Shown: positions 37,795 to 47,324 of the stretch, one piece after another
Layout of the letters: every line of letters begins with the position of its first letter
Position numbering within the stretch: the stretch's first letter is position 1
Origin: Mycolicibacter senuensis
GTDB lineage: Bacteria > Actinomycetota > Actinomycetes > Mycobacteriales > Mycobacteriaceae
DNA length: 64,000 nt
Reading direction: 5' to 3'
NCBI RefSeq assembly: GCF_003284925.1
Contig: NZ_QMEX01000008.1
Span: 16,292 to 80,291 of the forward strand
Made by a program: the position numbers and the translations under genes
The notes under the pieces: model-generated
What the model was told of the DNA's origin: nothing
The model's input: only the letters and a program-made list of their open reading frames with translations
Database searches by the model: none

Positions 37795-38592
37795 GTGGCT
37801 GGGGGTGCCTCGCGCTGGCGCGGGAGCCCCGGTGGACCCACTCGCGCTGCCGTCGTATCGGCGTCGCCGGCGCACCACAGCTGGCTGGCGAACCTCGACC
37901 GGCGCGGGGTTGCCCCGCAGGCGGTGGCCGATATCGTCCGCCGGCAGCGCCTCTCCCGTGACAGCTTCCGGGCTCTGGACGCGATGGAGCAGATCACCGA
38001 CCCGCACGGTCAGAGCTTCTTCGTGGTTCCCCGCGGTGCCGGCGGGAAGGAGACCCGTCACGCGGTGCGGCTGACATACCTGCTCAACGCGGGTACCGGC
38101 TACGGCCGGACCAGCACCCGCAACGATTTTCCCGAGACGCCGTACGATGTGGCCGAATTCGAGCGGATTATTCAGCGGCAGCGAGCTAACCGCTGGAGCT
38201 ACGACGCGGTCCGGGTCATCTGCAACACCGGCGGTTGCCTGGTCACCACGCCCAACGGGTTGCTGATGGGGCTGGGCGGTAATCGGCTTCACGCCCAGCT
38301 CACCCGCCGTGCCGGGACCATGTGGGGTGACCTGTTCATGGTCAACATCGATCACGGGCCCGACCCGATGCGCAGGCTGCGAGAGATCGTCGAAGCCGGA
38401 CGGATCTCGCCCGGTGGTCCCGAGCTGGACCGGGTGTTGCATCACGAGGAGATTCACGCCCAGCAGTGGGCCGCGCTGGGGTCGATACAGTTTCCCGCGC
38501 GCTATCTCGCCGAGGAGGCAAGAGTGCGGATCTTCGGCGGCACCAACAGCTTTGAAAGCGACGCGGGATTGTCCGACGGCGGTTACCAGTGA
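37795..38592 (+). CDS. Conserved protein with an HExxH metal-binding motif
   Basis: A 265-residue protein of unknown family. Near the C-terminus it has VLHHEEIHAQQWAALGS, which contains HEEIH (217-221), a perfect HExxH zinc-peptidase motif, and a Glu-Glu pair (LAEEARVRIFGG) about 20 residues later that could give the third ligand. No signal peptide is visible with this start. GTG 37795 has no clear ribosome site, so the start is uncertain. It follows the DUF5130-like gene by 22 nt and is convergent with pepN. Peptidase function is inference from the motif alone. Confidence 0.7.
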   Translation: MAGGASRWRGSPGGPTRAAVVSASPAHHSWLANLDRRGVAPQAVADIVRRQRLSRDSFRALDAMEQITDPHGQSFFVVPRGAGGKETRHAVRLTYLLNAGTGYGRTSTRNDFPETPYDVAEFERIIQRQRANRWSYDAVRVICNTGGCLVTTPNGLLMGLGGNRLHAQLTRRAGTMWGDLFMVNIDHGPDPMRRLREIVEAGRISPGGPELDRVLHHEEIHAQQWAALGSIQFPARYLAEEARVRIFGGTNSFESDAGLSDGGYQ

Positions 38593-38644
38593 GCCGGCAC
38601 CGGGCCTGAGCGGGTCGGGAGCTGTCCGCTCCGGCGGTGTCTGT

Positions 38645-41203
38645 TCAAGCGGCGTCGAAGGTGCGCGCCCGCAACGACCGCTCCACCCCGGCCCGGCCCT
38701 CCAGCACCAGCCGCCGAAGGGCCGGCGGCACCGCGGGATCGGCCAGGAACGCCTCGGCGGCGTCCAATCCGGCCTGACTGACGTCCCAGCCCGGATACAG
38801 CCCCACCACTACCGTCTGCGCCACCTCGCTGGAGCGCCGCTCCCAGACACCACGGATCGCGGCGAAGTACTTCTCGGTCAACGGCGCCAACAGCTCGCGC
38901 TGCCCGGGCTGCACGATCCCGGCGATGATCGCCCGGCCGGTGATGTTGGCCAGCGTGTCGTCCTCGATCACCTGCTGCCAGGCCGCCTGTTTGACCTCCG
39001 GGTGCGGCCGCGCCGCCGAGGCCTGCGCGCCCTGGCGCTTGCCCGCCGCGGTGGGATCACGCCGAATCTCGGCGTCGATCGCCTCGGAATCGAGCACGCC
39101 GCTGCGGGCCAGGGCCACCACGATCCGCCAGCGCAGATCGGTGTCGACCGCCAACCCGGCCAACCCCTGATCTGCGGGGTCGGCGTCTAGCAGCGCCGCC
39201 AGCACCGCGGTGTGCCGTTCGGACAGCACCGACGTGCACAGTGCGTTGACGTAGGCCAGTTGGTGATCGGAGCCGGGCTCGGCTGCGCGGGCCAACTCCA
39301 GCAGCCGGTCGGCGAACGCCGGCCAACCGTGCTCGGCGGCCCAGCCGGGTTCGGCGTAGAACCCCAGCGCGGTCTGCGCCTGCAGCAGCAGCCGCGAGGC
39401 GACCCCGACCTCGGTTTCGGCCTGAATACCGCCTTGCACCAGTGCCAGGAAATCCCGGGCGCGCAGCTCGGCCTCGCGGGTCATCTCCCAGGCCGCCGAC
39501 CAGACCAGCGTGCGCGGCAACGGCTCGGCGATATCGGCGATGCGCTCCAGCGCGGTCGCCAGCGACTCCGGGTCCAGTCGCAGTGCGCAGTAGGTCAGGT
39601 CGTCGTCGTTGACCAGGATCAGCTTTCCTCGCGAAACCCCCTCCAGCGCCGGCACTGCCGTTGCCGGCCCCTCGACGTCGAGTTCTTCGCGGTGGGTGCG
39701 CACCAGGCGCCCGGCGCCGTCGTCGTCGTAGATGCCGATGGCCAGCCGGTGCACCCGGGTCTCGCCGTCGCCCGGGGCGGCACCGTCCTGGGTGACGGCG
39801 AACCGGGTGAACTTCCCGGCGTCGTCGAGATCGAAGTTCGCGCGCAGGGTGTTCAGGCCGGTGGTCTTGAGCCACTGGCGGCCCCAGTCGGACAGGTCGC
39901 GGCCCGAGGCCTTCTCCAGGGCGGCCAGCAGGTCGTCGAACGTCGCGTTGCCGAAGGCGTGCGCAGCGAAGTAGTCGCGCAGCCCGGCCAGGAAGTGGTC
40001 CAGGCCGACGTAGGCCACCAACTGTTTGAGCACCGATGCGCCCTTGGCGTAGGTGATCCCGTCGAAATTGACCTCGACGGCGGCCAGATCGGGGATGTCG
40101 GCGGCGATCGGATGCGTCGAGGGCAGTTGGTCCTGGCGGTAGGCCCACGACTTCTCGGCGTTGGCGAACGTCGTCCAGGCACTGGTGTACTCGGTCGCCT
40201 CGCTCTGGCACAACACCGAGGCGAATGTCGCGAACGACTCGTTGAGCCACAGGTCATCCCACCAGCGCATGGTGACCAGGTCGCCGAACCACATGTGTGC
40301 CATCTCGTGCAGCACGGTCTCGGCGCGCCGCTCATAGGACGCCCGGGTCACCTTGCTGCGAAAGACGTAGTCCTCCAGGAACGTCACCGCGCCGGCGTTC
40401 TCCATTGCCCCGGCGTTGAACTCGGGCACGAACAGTTGGTCGTACTTGCCGAACGCATACGGCACACCGAAATTGCGGTGGTAGAAACCGAATCCCTGCT
40501 TGGTCTCGGTGAACAGCCGCTCGGCGTCCATGTGCTCGGCCAGCGATGCCCGGCAGAACAGGCCCAGCGGGATCTCGCCGTGCTCATCGCGGTAGACGTC
40601 GTCCCACCGGGCATAGGGCCCGGCGATCAGCGCCACCAGATACGTGCTCAACTTGGGGGTGGTGGTAAAGGTGTGCACGCCGTCTTCCACAGCGGTGGTG
40701 GCGCCGTTGGAAACCACCTGCCAGTGCCGCGGCGCGGTGACGGTGATGTCGAAGGTCGCTTTGAGGTCGGGCTGGTCGAAACAGGCGAACATCCGCTTGG
40801 CGTCCGCGGTTTCGAACTGCGAGTACAGATACACCTCGTCGTCGACCGGGTCGACAAAGCGGTGCAGGCCCTCACCGGTGTTGGAGTAGTAGCAGTCGGC
40901 GTCGACTTCGACCACGTTGCGCTCGGCCAGGCCGGTCAGCTCGATACCGATCGACTCGTCGTAGGCCGACACGTCGAGTGCGCGGCCGTTGAGGGTGGCA
41001 GCGCGGATCGTCTCGGCGGCGATGTCGATCACGGTGTTGGTGCCGGGCAGCGCCTCGAAGGTGACGGTCGTGGTGGAGCGGAACGTGCGCTCGCCCGGGT
41101 TGCCGCCGCCGTCGGTCAGGTCGAGGGCGATCCGGTAGTTGTCGACGGTGATCGAGGCGGCCCGCTCGGCGGCCTGGTCGCGGGTGAGGTTAGGAAGTGC
41201 CAC
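38645..41203 (-). CDS. pepN: Aminopeptidase N
   Basis: An 852-residue M1 metallo-aminopeptidase. The substrate motif GAMEN and zinc motif [24 protein letters not shown] (about 298) are intact, and the C-terminal ERAP1-like helical domain is full length. It trims N-terminal residues from peptides in the cytoplasm. The GTG at 41203 gives [11 protein letters not shown], the same N-terminus as M. tuberculosis PepN (Rv2467). It is divergent from the CPWC oxidoreductase; their promoters overlap. Confidence 0.95.
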   Translation of the reverse strand: MALPNLTRDQAAERAASITVDNYRIALDLTDGGGNPGERTFRSTTTVTFEALPGTNTVIDIAAETIRAATLNGRALDVSAYDESIGIELTGLAERNVVEVDADCYYSNTGEGLHRFVDPVDDEVYLYSQFETADAKRMFACFDQPDLKATFDITVTAPRHWQVVSNGATTAVEDGVHTFTTTPKLSTYLVALIAGPYARWDDVYRDEHGEIPLGLFCRASLAEHMDAERLFTETKQGFGFYHRNFGVPYAFGKYDQLFVPEFNAGAMENAGAVTFLEDYVFRSKVTRASYERRAETVLHEMAHMWFGDLVTMRWWDDLWLNESFATFASVLCQSEATEYTSAWTTFANAEKSWAYRQDQLPSTHPIAADIPDLAAVEVNFDGITYAKGASVLKQLVAYVGLDHFLAGLRDYFAAHAFGNATFDDLLAALEKASGRDLSDWGRQWLKTTGLNTLRANFDLDDAGKFTRFAVTQDGAAPGDGETRVHRLAIGIYDDDGAGRLVRTHREELDVEGPATAVPALEGVSRGKLILVNDDDLTYCALRLDPESLATALERIADIAEPLPRTLVWSAAWEMTREAELRARDFLALVQGGIQAETEVGVASRLLLQAQTALGFYAEPGWAAEHGWPAFADRLLELARAAEPGSDHQLAYVNALCTSVLSERHTAVLAALLDADPADQGLAGLAVDTDLRWRIVVALARSGVLDSEAIDAEIRRDPTAAGKRQGAQASAARPHPEVKQAAWQQVIEDDTLANITGRAIIAGIVQPGQRELLAPLTEKYFAAIRGVWERRSSEVAQTVVVGLYPGWDVSQAGLDAAEAFLADPAVPPALRRLVLEGRAGVERSLRARTFDAA

Positions 41204-41233
41204 GCCCGCCAACAGTAGCCGTTGACCCGCTCG

Positions 41234-41260
41234 GGAACACCGCGCGGACGGGCATAGTTG
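41234..41260 (+). promoter_or_regulatory. SigH/SigE-type stress promoter
   Basis: GGAACA at 41234-41239 and GTTG at 41257-41260, separated by 17 nt, match the mycobacterial SigH consensus (GGAAYA, about 17 nt, GTT). It lies 42 nt before the ATG of the Rv2466c homolog, a known SigH-regulon gene in M. tuberculosis. Confidence 0.65.
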
Positions 41261-41301
41261 TGTTGCACAGATGTTCCCCCGCTCCCGAGAGGACCTTGCT
41301 G

Positions 41302-41913
41302 ATGTCCGACAAGTCGACAGCCGAGTTCTGGTTCGACCCGCTGTGCCCGTGGTGCTGGATCACCTCGCGATGGATCCTCGAGGTGGAGAAGGTCCGCGAT
41401 ATCGAGGTGACCTTCCGCGTGATGAGCCTGGCCGTGCTCAACGAGGATCGCGACGATATCTCCGAGGAGTACCGCGAGGGGCTGAAGAACGCTCTGGGCC
41501 CGGTGCGGGTGGCGATCGCCGCCGAACAGCAGCACGGCCACGAGATCCTGCGCCCGCTGTACACCGCGATGGGCACCCGGATCCATAACCAGAACAACAA
41601 GGACCTCCCCGACGTCATCGCCGGTGCGCTGGCCGAGGTGGGCCTGCCGGCCGAGCTGGCCGACGCCGCCACCACCGACACCTACGACGAGGCGCTGCGC
41701 AAGAGCCACCACGCCGGGATGGACCCCGTCGGCAAGGACGTCGGCACCCCGACCATCCACGTCAACGGGGTGGCCTTCTTCGGTCCGGTGCTCTCCCGGA
41801 TCCCGCGCGGCGAGCAGGCCGGGCAACTGTGGGATGCGTCGGTGACGTTCGCGTCCTACCCGCATTTCTGGGAGCTCAAGCGCACCCGCAGTGAGGCGCC
41901 CGAGTTCGACTGA
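41302..41913 (+). CDS. DsbA-family mycothiol-dependent CPWC oxidoreductase (Rv2466c-like)
   Basis: A 203-residue thioredoxin-fold protein with a helical insertion. The active site C15-P-W-C18 (FDPLCPWCW) and cis-Pro region (GTPTIHVNG) are present. Its M. tuberculosis homolog Rv2466c is reduced by mycothiol/mycoredoxin and protects against oxidative stress. GAGAGGA is 8 nt upstream. The SigH-type promoter implies induction by disulfide stress. The stop overlaps the ATG of the NmrA-like gene (TGATG). Confidence 0.92.
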   Translation: MSDKSTAEFWFDPLCPWCWITSRWILEVEKVRDIEVTFRVMSLAVLNEDRDDISEEYREGLKNALGPVRVAIAAEQQHGHEILRPLYTAMGTRIHNQNNKDLPDVIAGALAEVGLPAELADAATTDTYDEALRKSHHAGMDPVGKDVGTPTIHVNGVAFFGPVLSRIPRGEQAGQLWDASVTFASYPHFWELKRTRSEAPEFD

Positions 41914-42842
41914 TGGTTAGCGAGCGCATCCTGGTGTTGGGTGCCGGAGAGCTCGGGATGGCGGTGTTGCGGGCGTTAACGGGCAGCGCGGGTCGGTCCG
42001 ATACCGCGGTGTCGGTGCTGCTGCGGCCGGCGACCGTCGAATCGAGCGATCCGCCCAGACAACACGCGGTTGCCCGGATACGACAGTTGGGTGCCGGGAT
42101 CGAGTCGGGCGACGTGGTCACGTGGACGTCGGCTCAGCTGGCGGAGGTATTCGGCGGTTTCGACACGGTCATCAGCTGTGTCGGATTTGCGGCGGGTGTC
42201 GGCACGCAGCTGAAACTGGCTCGCGCCGCGCTGGCCGCGGGTGTGAGGCGTTTCGTCCCATGGCAATTCGGTGTGGACTACGACGTTATCGGCCGGGGCA
42301 GTCCGCAGCATCTCTTCGATGAACAGCTCGACGTTCGGGACCTGTTGCGAAGCCAGAGCGATACCGAGTGGCTGATCATCTCCACCGGTATGTTCACCAG
42401 TTTCCTGTTCCACCCATCATTCGGTGTGGTCGATGCGCCCGGCCGAACGGTGTACGCGCTGGGCAGCTGGGATACCGCCGTCACGGTGACGACGCCGGAG
42501 GATATTGGGGCGCTGACGGCGCGCATTTTGTTTACCGTCCCGAGGCTCGCCAATGAGGTGATTTACCTGGCCGGCGACACCATCACGTACGCCGATCTCG
42601 CTGACCTTGCCGAGGAGGTGCTTGGGTGCAAAGTCGACCGGGTGCTTCGGCCGGTGTCCGGCTTGATCGAGGAATCCGAGCGCGATACCGACGACTCGAT
42701 GAAGAAGTACCGCGCTGTTTTCGCGCAGGGAAAAGGGGTGGCGTGGGACATCGGCGACACGTTCAACGGACGGCACAACATCGCCACCACGACCGCCGCT
42801 CAGTGGGCACGGGATAACCTGAAACCCGCGCCGGCGCGCTGA
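41913..42842 (+). CDS. NmrA-like/aromatic-alcohol-reductase-type NAD(P)-binding protein
   Basis: A 309-residue Rossmann-fold atypical SDR (ILVLGAGELGMAVLRALTG; VISCVGFAAGVGTQLKLARAALAAGVRRFVPWQFGVDYD). NmrA/isoflavone-reductase-like members either reduce phenolic substrates or sense redox state by binding NAD(P). Codon choice is a little less GC-biased than in its neighbours. The gene lies between the Rv2466c and rpiB homologs, where M. tuberculosis has none, so it looks like an insertion that joined the stress operon. Start ATG overlaps the upstream stop. Confidence 0.78.
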   Translation: MVSERILVLGAGELGMAVLRALTGSAGRSDTAVSVLLRPATVESSDPPRQHAVARIRQLGAGIESGDVVTWTSAQLAEVFGGFDTVISCVGFAAGVGTQLKLARAALAAGVRRFVPWQFGVDYDVIGRGSPQHLFDEQLDVRDLLRSQSDTEWLIISTGMFTSFLFHPSFGVVDAPGRTVYALGSWDTAVTVTTPEDIGALTARILFTVPRLANEVIYLAGDTITYADLADLAEEVLGCKVDRVLRPVSGLIEESERDTDDSMKKYRAVFAQGKGVAWDIGDTFNGRHNIATTTAAQWARDNLKPAPAR

Positions 42843-42857
42843 GGAGACTCTGACACA

Positions 42858-43346
42858 ATGACCGCCATGCGCGTCTACCTCGGCTGCGACCACGCCGGCT
42901 ACGAGCTCAAAGAGCAGATCCTCGAGCACCTGAAGCAGGCCGGGCACGAACCGGTCGACTGCGGGGCCTTCGCCTACGACGCCGAGGACGACTACCCGGC
43001 GTTCTGCATCGCCGCGGCGTCGCGCACGGTGGCCGACCCCGGCAGCCTGGGCATCGTGATCGGCGGATCCGGCAACGGGGAGCAGATCGCCGCCAACAAG
43101 GTGCCCGGGGCGCGGTGCGCGCTGGCGTGGAGCACCGAGACGGCAAAGTTGGCCCGCGAGCACAACAATGCGCAGTTGATCGGCATCGGCGGCCGCATGC
43201 ACTCCACCGCCGAGGCGCTCGCCATCGTGGACGCGTTCCTGAGCACACCGTGGTCGAAAGCCGAACGCCATCAGCGGCGCATCGACATCCTGGCGGCCTA
43301 CGAACGCACTCACGAGGCGCCGCCGGTGCCGGGCGCCCCGGCCTGA
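42858..43346 (+). CDS. rpiB: Ribose-5-phosphate isomerase B
   Basis: A 162-residue RpiB: MRVYLGCDHAGYELKEQIL, then GSGNGEQIAANKVPGARCALAW and REHNNAQLIGIGGRMH. It interconverts ribose-5- and ribulose-5-phosphate. Length and the C-terminal THEAPPVPGAPA match M. tuberculosis Rv2465c. The ATG at 42858 follows GAGGAG; a second ATG 9 nt later is possible. Confidence 0.95.
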   Translation: MTAMRVYLGCDHAGYELKEQILEHLKQAGHEPVDCGAFAYDAEDDYPAFCIAAASRTVADPGSLGIVIGGSGNGEQIAANKVPGARCALAWSTETAKLAREHNNAQLIGIGGRMHSTAEALAIVDAFLSTPWSKAERHQRRIDILAAYERTHEAPPVPGAPA

Positions 43347-43363
43347 CCAGGGGACCGTCCGGC

Positions 43364-44164
43364 ATGCCCGAGGGGCACATCCTGCACCGGCTGGCCCGGT
43401 TGCATCAACGGCGTTTCGCCGGCGCTCCGGTAGCGGTGTCCAGTCCGCAGGGCAGGTTCGAAGCCGGTGCCGCCACGGTCGACGGACGGGCGCTCACCCG
43501 TGCGGAAGCCTGGGGAAAGCAGCTGTTCCACCATTACGCGGGCGGACCGATCGTGCGCGTCCACTTGGGCATCTACGGCCACTTCACCGAATTCCACCTC
43601 GCCGACGGCGTGCCGGCACCGGTCGGCCAGGTCCGGATGCGCATGATCGGTGCCGAGTACGGCACCGACCTGCGCGGCCCGACCGCCTGTGAGGTGGTCG
43701 ACGAGGCATTCGCCGCTGATGTGATCGCGCGGCTCGGGCCGGATCCGCTGCGCGCCGATGCCGACCCGGCGCTGGCCTTCAAGCGAATCAGCAAGTCCCG
43801 CAGAACTATCGGCGCGCTGTTGATGGACCAATCGGTGCTCGCCGGCGTCGGCAACGTCTACCGCAGCGAGGTGCTGTTCCGGCATCGGATCGACCCGTTC
43901 CGGCCCGGCACCGCCATCGACGAAGCGGAATTCGACGCCATCTGGACCGATCTGGTGGCGCTGATGAAGGTGGGGCTGCGGCGCGGCAACATCGTGGTGG
44001 TCCGGCCCGAAGATGATCACGGTGCACCGGCCTACGCGCCCGGCAAGCCACGTACCTACGTGTATCGCCGCGCCGGGGATCCGTGCCGGTTGTGCGGGAA
44101 CACCGTGCGCACTGCGGAATTGGAGGCCCGCAACGTGTTCTGGTGCCCGTCTTGCCAAAGCTAG
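43364..44164 (+). CDS. nei2: Endonuclease VIII-type DNA glycosylase
   Basis: A 266-residue Fpg/Nei enzyme. Catalytic Pro2-Glu3 (MPEGHILHRLARLHQ), the lysine in LFHHYAGG-type beta-hairpin context, the H2TH region (KSRRTIGALLMDQSVLAGVGNVYRSEVLFRHRIDP) and a C-terminal zinc finger (CRLCG...CPSC) are all present. It removes oxidised pyrimidines. It corresponds to M. tuberculosis Rv2464c. The frame is open further upstream, but the Pro2-Glu3 requirement fixes the start. Confidence 0.94.
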   Translation: MPEGHILHRLARLHQRRFAGAPVAVSSPQGRFEAGAATVDGRALTRAEAWGKQLFHHYAGGPIVRVHLGIYGHFTEFHLADGVPAPVGQVRMRMIGAEYGTDLRGPTACEVVDEAFAADVIARLGPDPLRADADPALAFKRISKSRRTIGALLMDQSVLAGVGNVYRSEVLFRHRIDPFRPGTAIDEAEFDAIWTDLVALMKVGLRRGNIVVVRPEDDHGAPAYAPGKPRTYVYRRAGDPCRLCGNTVRTAELEARNVFWCPSCQS

Positions 44165-44195
44165 GCAGGTGCGCGCCGCCACCGAGGGCAGCGCG

Positions 44196-45419
44196 TCAGT
44201 CGTCGTAGACCGTTTCGCGGCGGGGGCGAATCGGCACCCCGAGTGCGCGGTAGATCTCGTTGGACAGCACCACGCTGCGCGGGTCGGCATTGGCCTGGGT
44301 GTGGTCGAACCGGTTCATCACGTAGCCGTAGCCGATGCGGTGCTCCAGATCGACGAACGCGAACGAGCCACCCAGTCCGCCGTGCCCGAAGATCCGCCGG
44401 TTGGGACCGTTGACGCCCTGGGCGTTGAGCATGTAGCCCATGCCCCACCCGTGTTCGGCGACTCGGGGACCGAGCACCAGATCGGTTTCGGTGCCGCCCT
44501 GCAGCACCCGCAGCCGGTCCATGGTGGGACGGCTGAGCAGCTTCTCCTGCACCAGTGCGTTGTAGAACGTGGCCATTCCCAGCGCGGAGACCTGAGCGTT
44601 GGTGCCGGGGAACTCCAGTTGCCGCCACAGCGTCAGGTCGTTGGTGGCGATCTCGTCGTCGGGGGCGAACCCCATTGCCACCGCAAGCCCCGCCTTGGAA
44701 TGGTGGTCCAGCGAGGTGGGGCGCTTGGGCGCGCCGGCCGAGGCCAGCATCTCCCGGATCGTCGGCTTGCCCACCGGGTCGGCGCAGCGGTAAGGCTGCT
44801 GGTCGGCCGGCACGCCGATGTGGACTTCGGCGCCGAGCGGGCCGGCGACTTCACTGTGCAGATACTGGCCCACCGTCATACCGGTCACGCGGCGGACGAC
44901 CTCGCCGATGATGAAGCCGTAGGTGGTCATGTGGTAGCCCTGCGCGGTGCCGGGCCGCCACCACGGTTCGGCGGCCGCCAACCGCCGGCAGACCAGGTCC
45001 CAGTCGGTGACGTCGCGCCAGTGCATCGGTTCGCGCGGCCCGATCGCCCCGGAGCGGTGCGCCAACACCATCGCCAGTGAGATGTCGCCCTTGCCGGCCC
45101 GGCCGAACTCCGGCCAGTAGTGGGCCACCGGTCGCCGGAGGTCCAGTTCGCCGCCCTCGGCGAGCCGGTGCACGCAGGTGCTGGTCAGCCCCTTGGTGCC
45201 GGACAGCACGGTGCTCAGCGTGTCTTCCTGCCAGGGGCGCTGACCGTCGACATCGGCCGAGCCGGCCCACAGGTTCACGACGAGTTCCCCGTCGACATAT
45301 GCCGCGACGGCAGCGCCGAGCTCGTCGCGCAGCGTGAAATTGCGCTCGAACTCGTACCGCACCCGTTCGAAGCGCGGCGAGCACGACCCGTGAATCCGGA
45401 CGTGCTGGGTGCCGCCCAT
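44196..45419 (-). CDS. lipP: Class C beta-lactamase-fold esterase
   Basis: A 407-residue serine-beta-lactamase-like esterase with SxxK S73-GT-K76 (VLSGTKGLT) and a Tyr motif in YHMTTYGFIIGE; HGGLGG near the end fits the third motif. It matches M. tuberculosis LipP (Rv2463). Such enzymes hydrolyse short-chain esters rather than beta-lactams. GGAAGG lies 8 nt before the ATG. Convergent with nei2. Confidence 0.9.
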   Translation of the reverse strand: MGGTQHVRIHGSCSPRFERVRYEFERNFTLRDELGAAVAAYVDGELVVNLWAGSADVDGQRPWQEDTLSTVLSGTKGLTSTCVHRLAEGGELDLRRPVAHYWPEFGRAGKGDISLAMVLAHRSGAIGPREPMHWRDVTDWDLVCRRLAAAEPWWRPGTAQGYHMTTYGFIIGEVVRRVTGMTVGQYLHSEVAGPLGAEVHIGVPADQQPYRCADPVGKPTIREMLASAGAPKRPTSLDHHSKAGLAVAMGFAPDDEIATNDLTLWRQLEFPGTNAQVSALGMATFYNALVQEKLLSRPTMDRLRVLQGGTETDLVLGPRVAEHGWGMGYMLNAQGVNGPNRRIFGHGGLGGSFAFVDLEHRIGYGYVMNRFDHTQANADPRSVVLSNEIYRALGVPIRPRRETVYDD

Positions 45420-45455
45420 AGGCGTGCCTTCCTGCCAGGGAAAATCCCCGTTTCG

Positions 45456-45526
45456 AGCGGGCGACGGGAATCGAACCCGCGTAGCTAGTTTGGAAGACTA
45501 GGGCTCTACCATTGAGCTACGCCCGC
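45456..45526 (-). tRNA. tRNA-Gly(TCC)
   Basis: A 71-nt cloverleaf: acceptor GCGGGCG/CGCCCGC, D arm GCTC..GAGC, anticodon loop CTTCCAA (TCC), T arm CGGG-TTCGATT-CCCG, discriminator T. TACAGT on the minus strand at 45541-45546 is a likely -10. It corresponds to glyV beside tig in M. tuberculosis. Confidence 0.97.
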
Positions 45527-45633
45527 ATTATCCAGGCCAGACTGTACCGGCGTTGCCGACCTCAAATCCAATTGGCACTCCCCGCTGCGGCCCGTCAGGT
45601 GCGGGCGGCTGTGTTGCCGTTGTCGCCGGGCCG

Positions 45634-45639
45634 TAGGAT
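45634..45639 (+). promoter_or_regulatory. -10 element of tRNA-Pro
   Basis: TAGGAT fits TANNNT, with transcription predicted to begin about 7 nt before the tRNA 5' end. Confidence 0.55.
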
Positions 45640-45652
45640 CGCCTGGTCAGTG

Positions 45653-45726
45653 CGGGGTGTAGCGCAGCTTGGTAGCGCATCCGCTTTGGGAGCGGAAGGC
45701 CGCAGGTTCAAATCCTGTCACCCCGA
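45653..45726 (+). tRNA. tRNA-Pro(TGG)
   Basis: A 74-nt cloverleaf: acceptor CGGGGTG/CACCCCG, anticodon stem CCGCT/AGCGG with loop TTTGGGA (TGG), T arm GCAGG-TTCAAAT-CCTGT, discriminator A. It corresponds to proU beside tig in M. tuberculosis. Confidence 0.97.
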
Positions 45727-45784
45727 CCAGCAGCGCGCGCCGCACCGGCACGACAGACCGTCAACGATATCGAGGAGTACGCCC

Positions 45785-47218
45785 GTGAAGAGCACCGTCG
45801 AGCAGCTGACCCCCACCCGGGTTCGCATCAACGTGGAGGTGCCGTTCACCGAGTTGCAGCCGGACTTCGACCGGACCTACAAGCAGCTGGCCCAGCAGGT
45901 GCGCATGCCGGGCTTCCGGCCGGGCAAGGCGCCGGCCAAGCTCATCGAGGCCCGTTTCGGCCGCGCCGCGGTTTTGCAGCAGGTGGTCAATGAGGCGCTG
46001 CCCAGTCGCTACAGCGAGGCGGTCACCAGTTCGGAGCTCAAGCCGCTGGGTCAGCCCGACATCGAGGTGACCAAGCTCGACGACGGCGACCAGATCACCT
46101 TCACCGCCGAGGTCGACGTGCGACCGGAGATCACGCTGCCCGACCTGGAGCAGCTCAAGATCAGCGTGGACCCGATCGAGGTCGGCGACGACGAGGTGGA
46201 CGCCGAGCTGGACGCGCTGCGCGCCCGATTCGGCACGCTGACCGGTGTCGACCGGCCCGCCGCCGAGGGCGACTTCGTCTCGATCGACCTGGACGCGACG
46301 GTCGACGGCGAGGTGGTTGAAGGCGCCGCCACCGAGGGGTTGTCGCACGAGGTCGGCTCGGGCCAGCTCATCGATGGCCTTGACGACGCGATCGTGGGCA
46401 TGTCGGCCGGTGAGAGCAAGACCTTCACCACCAAGCTGGCGGCCGGCCCACATGCCGGCAAGGACGCCGAGGTCACCGTGACGGTGCAGTCGGTCAAGGA
46501 ACGTGAGTTGCCGGAAGCCGACGATGAGTTCGCGCAGCTGGCCAGCGAATTCGACACCATGGGCGAGCTGCGGGAGAACCTCACCGAGCAGGTCAGCCGG
46601 ACCAAGCGCATCCAGCAGGCCGAGAAGGTACGAGAGGCGACGCTGGAGGCCCTGGTCGAGCAGGTCGAGATGCCGCTGCCCGAGGCCGTGGTGCAGGCCC
46701 ACATCGACAATGCGCTGCACAACGCGCTGCACGCTGTGGACCACGACGAGAACAAGTTCGCCGAGTCGCTGGCCGAGCAGGGCTCCTCGCGCGCCGAGTT
46801 CGACTCCAACACCCGCAGCGAGGCCGAGAAGTCCGTCAAGACGCAACTGCTGCTCGACGCGCTCGGCGACGAGCTGGAGATCCAGGTGGGCCAGAACGAC
46901 CTCACCCAGCACCTGGTGCTGATGTCGCGGCAGTACGGCGTCGCACCGCAGCAGTTGATGCAGTTCCTGCAGCAGAACAACCAACTGCCCGCGGTCTTCG
47001 CCGATGTGCGCCGGGGTATGGCGCTGGCAGCGGCCGTGCGCGCCGCCTCCGTCAGCGACACCGACGGTAACGAGATCGACACCGCCGAGTTCTTCGGTCG
47101 CGGCGCCGAGGCCCCCGCCGATGACGCTCAGGCCGATGAAGCCGAGGCGGCCGTCGCCGATGAGCCGGCCGGGGCCGCGGACGACGCGGTCGAAGCCGGG
47201 GCGGCATCCGACGAGTGA
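45785..47218 (+). CDS. tig: Trigger factor chaperone/prolyl isomerase
   Basis: A 477-residue ribosome-associated chaperone. The N-terminal ribosome-binding signature is present ([21 protein letters not shown]), followed by the FKBP-type domain (about 160-245) and the helical C-terminal arms, ending in a long acidic, Ala-rich tail. GTG 45785 after GAGGAG is the start. It lies between the tRNA pair and clpP1, as in M. tuberculosis (Rv2462c), so nascent-chain folding and proteolysis genes adjoin. Confidence 0.96.
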   Translation: MKSTVEQLTPTRVRINVEVPFTELQPDFDRTYKQLAQQVRMPGFRPGKAPAKLIEARFGRAAVLQQVVNEALPSRYSEAVTSSELKPLGQPDIEVTKLDDGDQITFTAEVDVRPEITLPDLEQLKISVDPIEVGDDEVDAELDALRARFGTLTGVDRPAAEGDFVSIDLDATVDGEVVEGAATEGLSHEVGSGQLIDGLDDAIVGMSAGESKTFTTKLAAGPHAGKDAEVTVTVQSVKERELPEADDEFAQLASEFDTMGELRENLTEQVSRTKRIQQAEKVREATLEALVEQVEMPLPEAVVQAHIDNALHNALHAVDHDENKFAESLAEQGSSRAEFDSNTRSEAEKSVKTQLLLDALGDELEIQVGQNDLTQHLVLMSRQYGVAPQQLMQFLQQNNQLPAVFADVRRGMALAAAVRAASVSDTDGNEIDTAEFFGRGAEAPADDAQADEAEAAVADEPAGAADDAVEAGAASDE

Positions 47219-47232
47219 CGCTGTAAGCGAAC
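47215..47232 (+). promoter_or_regulatory. ClgR-box-like site upstream of clpP1P2
   Basis: ACGCTGTAAGCGAAC contains the inverted repeat CGCT-GTA-AGCG and matches the actinobacterial ClgR pattern (CGC-Y-N-A-N-R-GCG) with about one or two mismatches. It overlaps the tig stop, about 95 nt before the clpP1 start. ClgR activates clpP1P2 in M. tuberculosis and Corynebacterium. Confidence 0.45.
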
Positions 47233-47324
47233 GAAGCCGGTTCGGGCCGCCTACAGCCGCGCCGGTTCGTTAGGGTCGTAAGCATGTCTCGGCATATGAA
47301 TCTCGAGAAAGCAGGTATCCAACT

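Noticed and set aside
37840..37900. Insertion-sequence or transposon remnants anywhere in the window
   Set aside because: No transposase-like protein, terminal inverted repeats with target duplications, or CRISPR-type repeat-spacer arrays were found; the only mobile element supported is the tRNA-Arg island.
39212..41218. A 668-codon open frame on the plus strand opposite pepN
   Set aside because: It is antisense to the complete, motif-bearing pepN gene; its composition (Gly/Arg/Val/His rich, no domain) is typical of a high-GC shadow frame.
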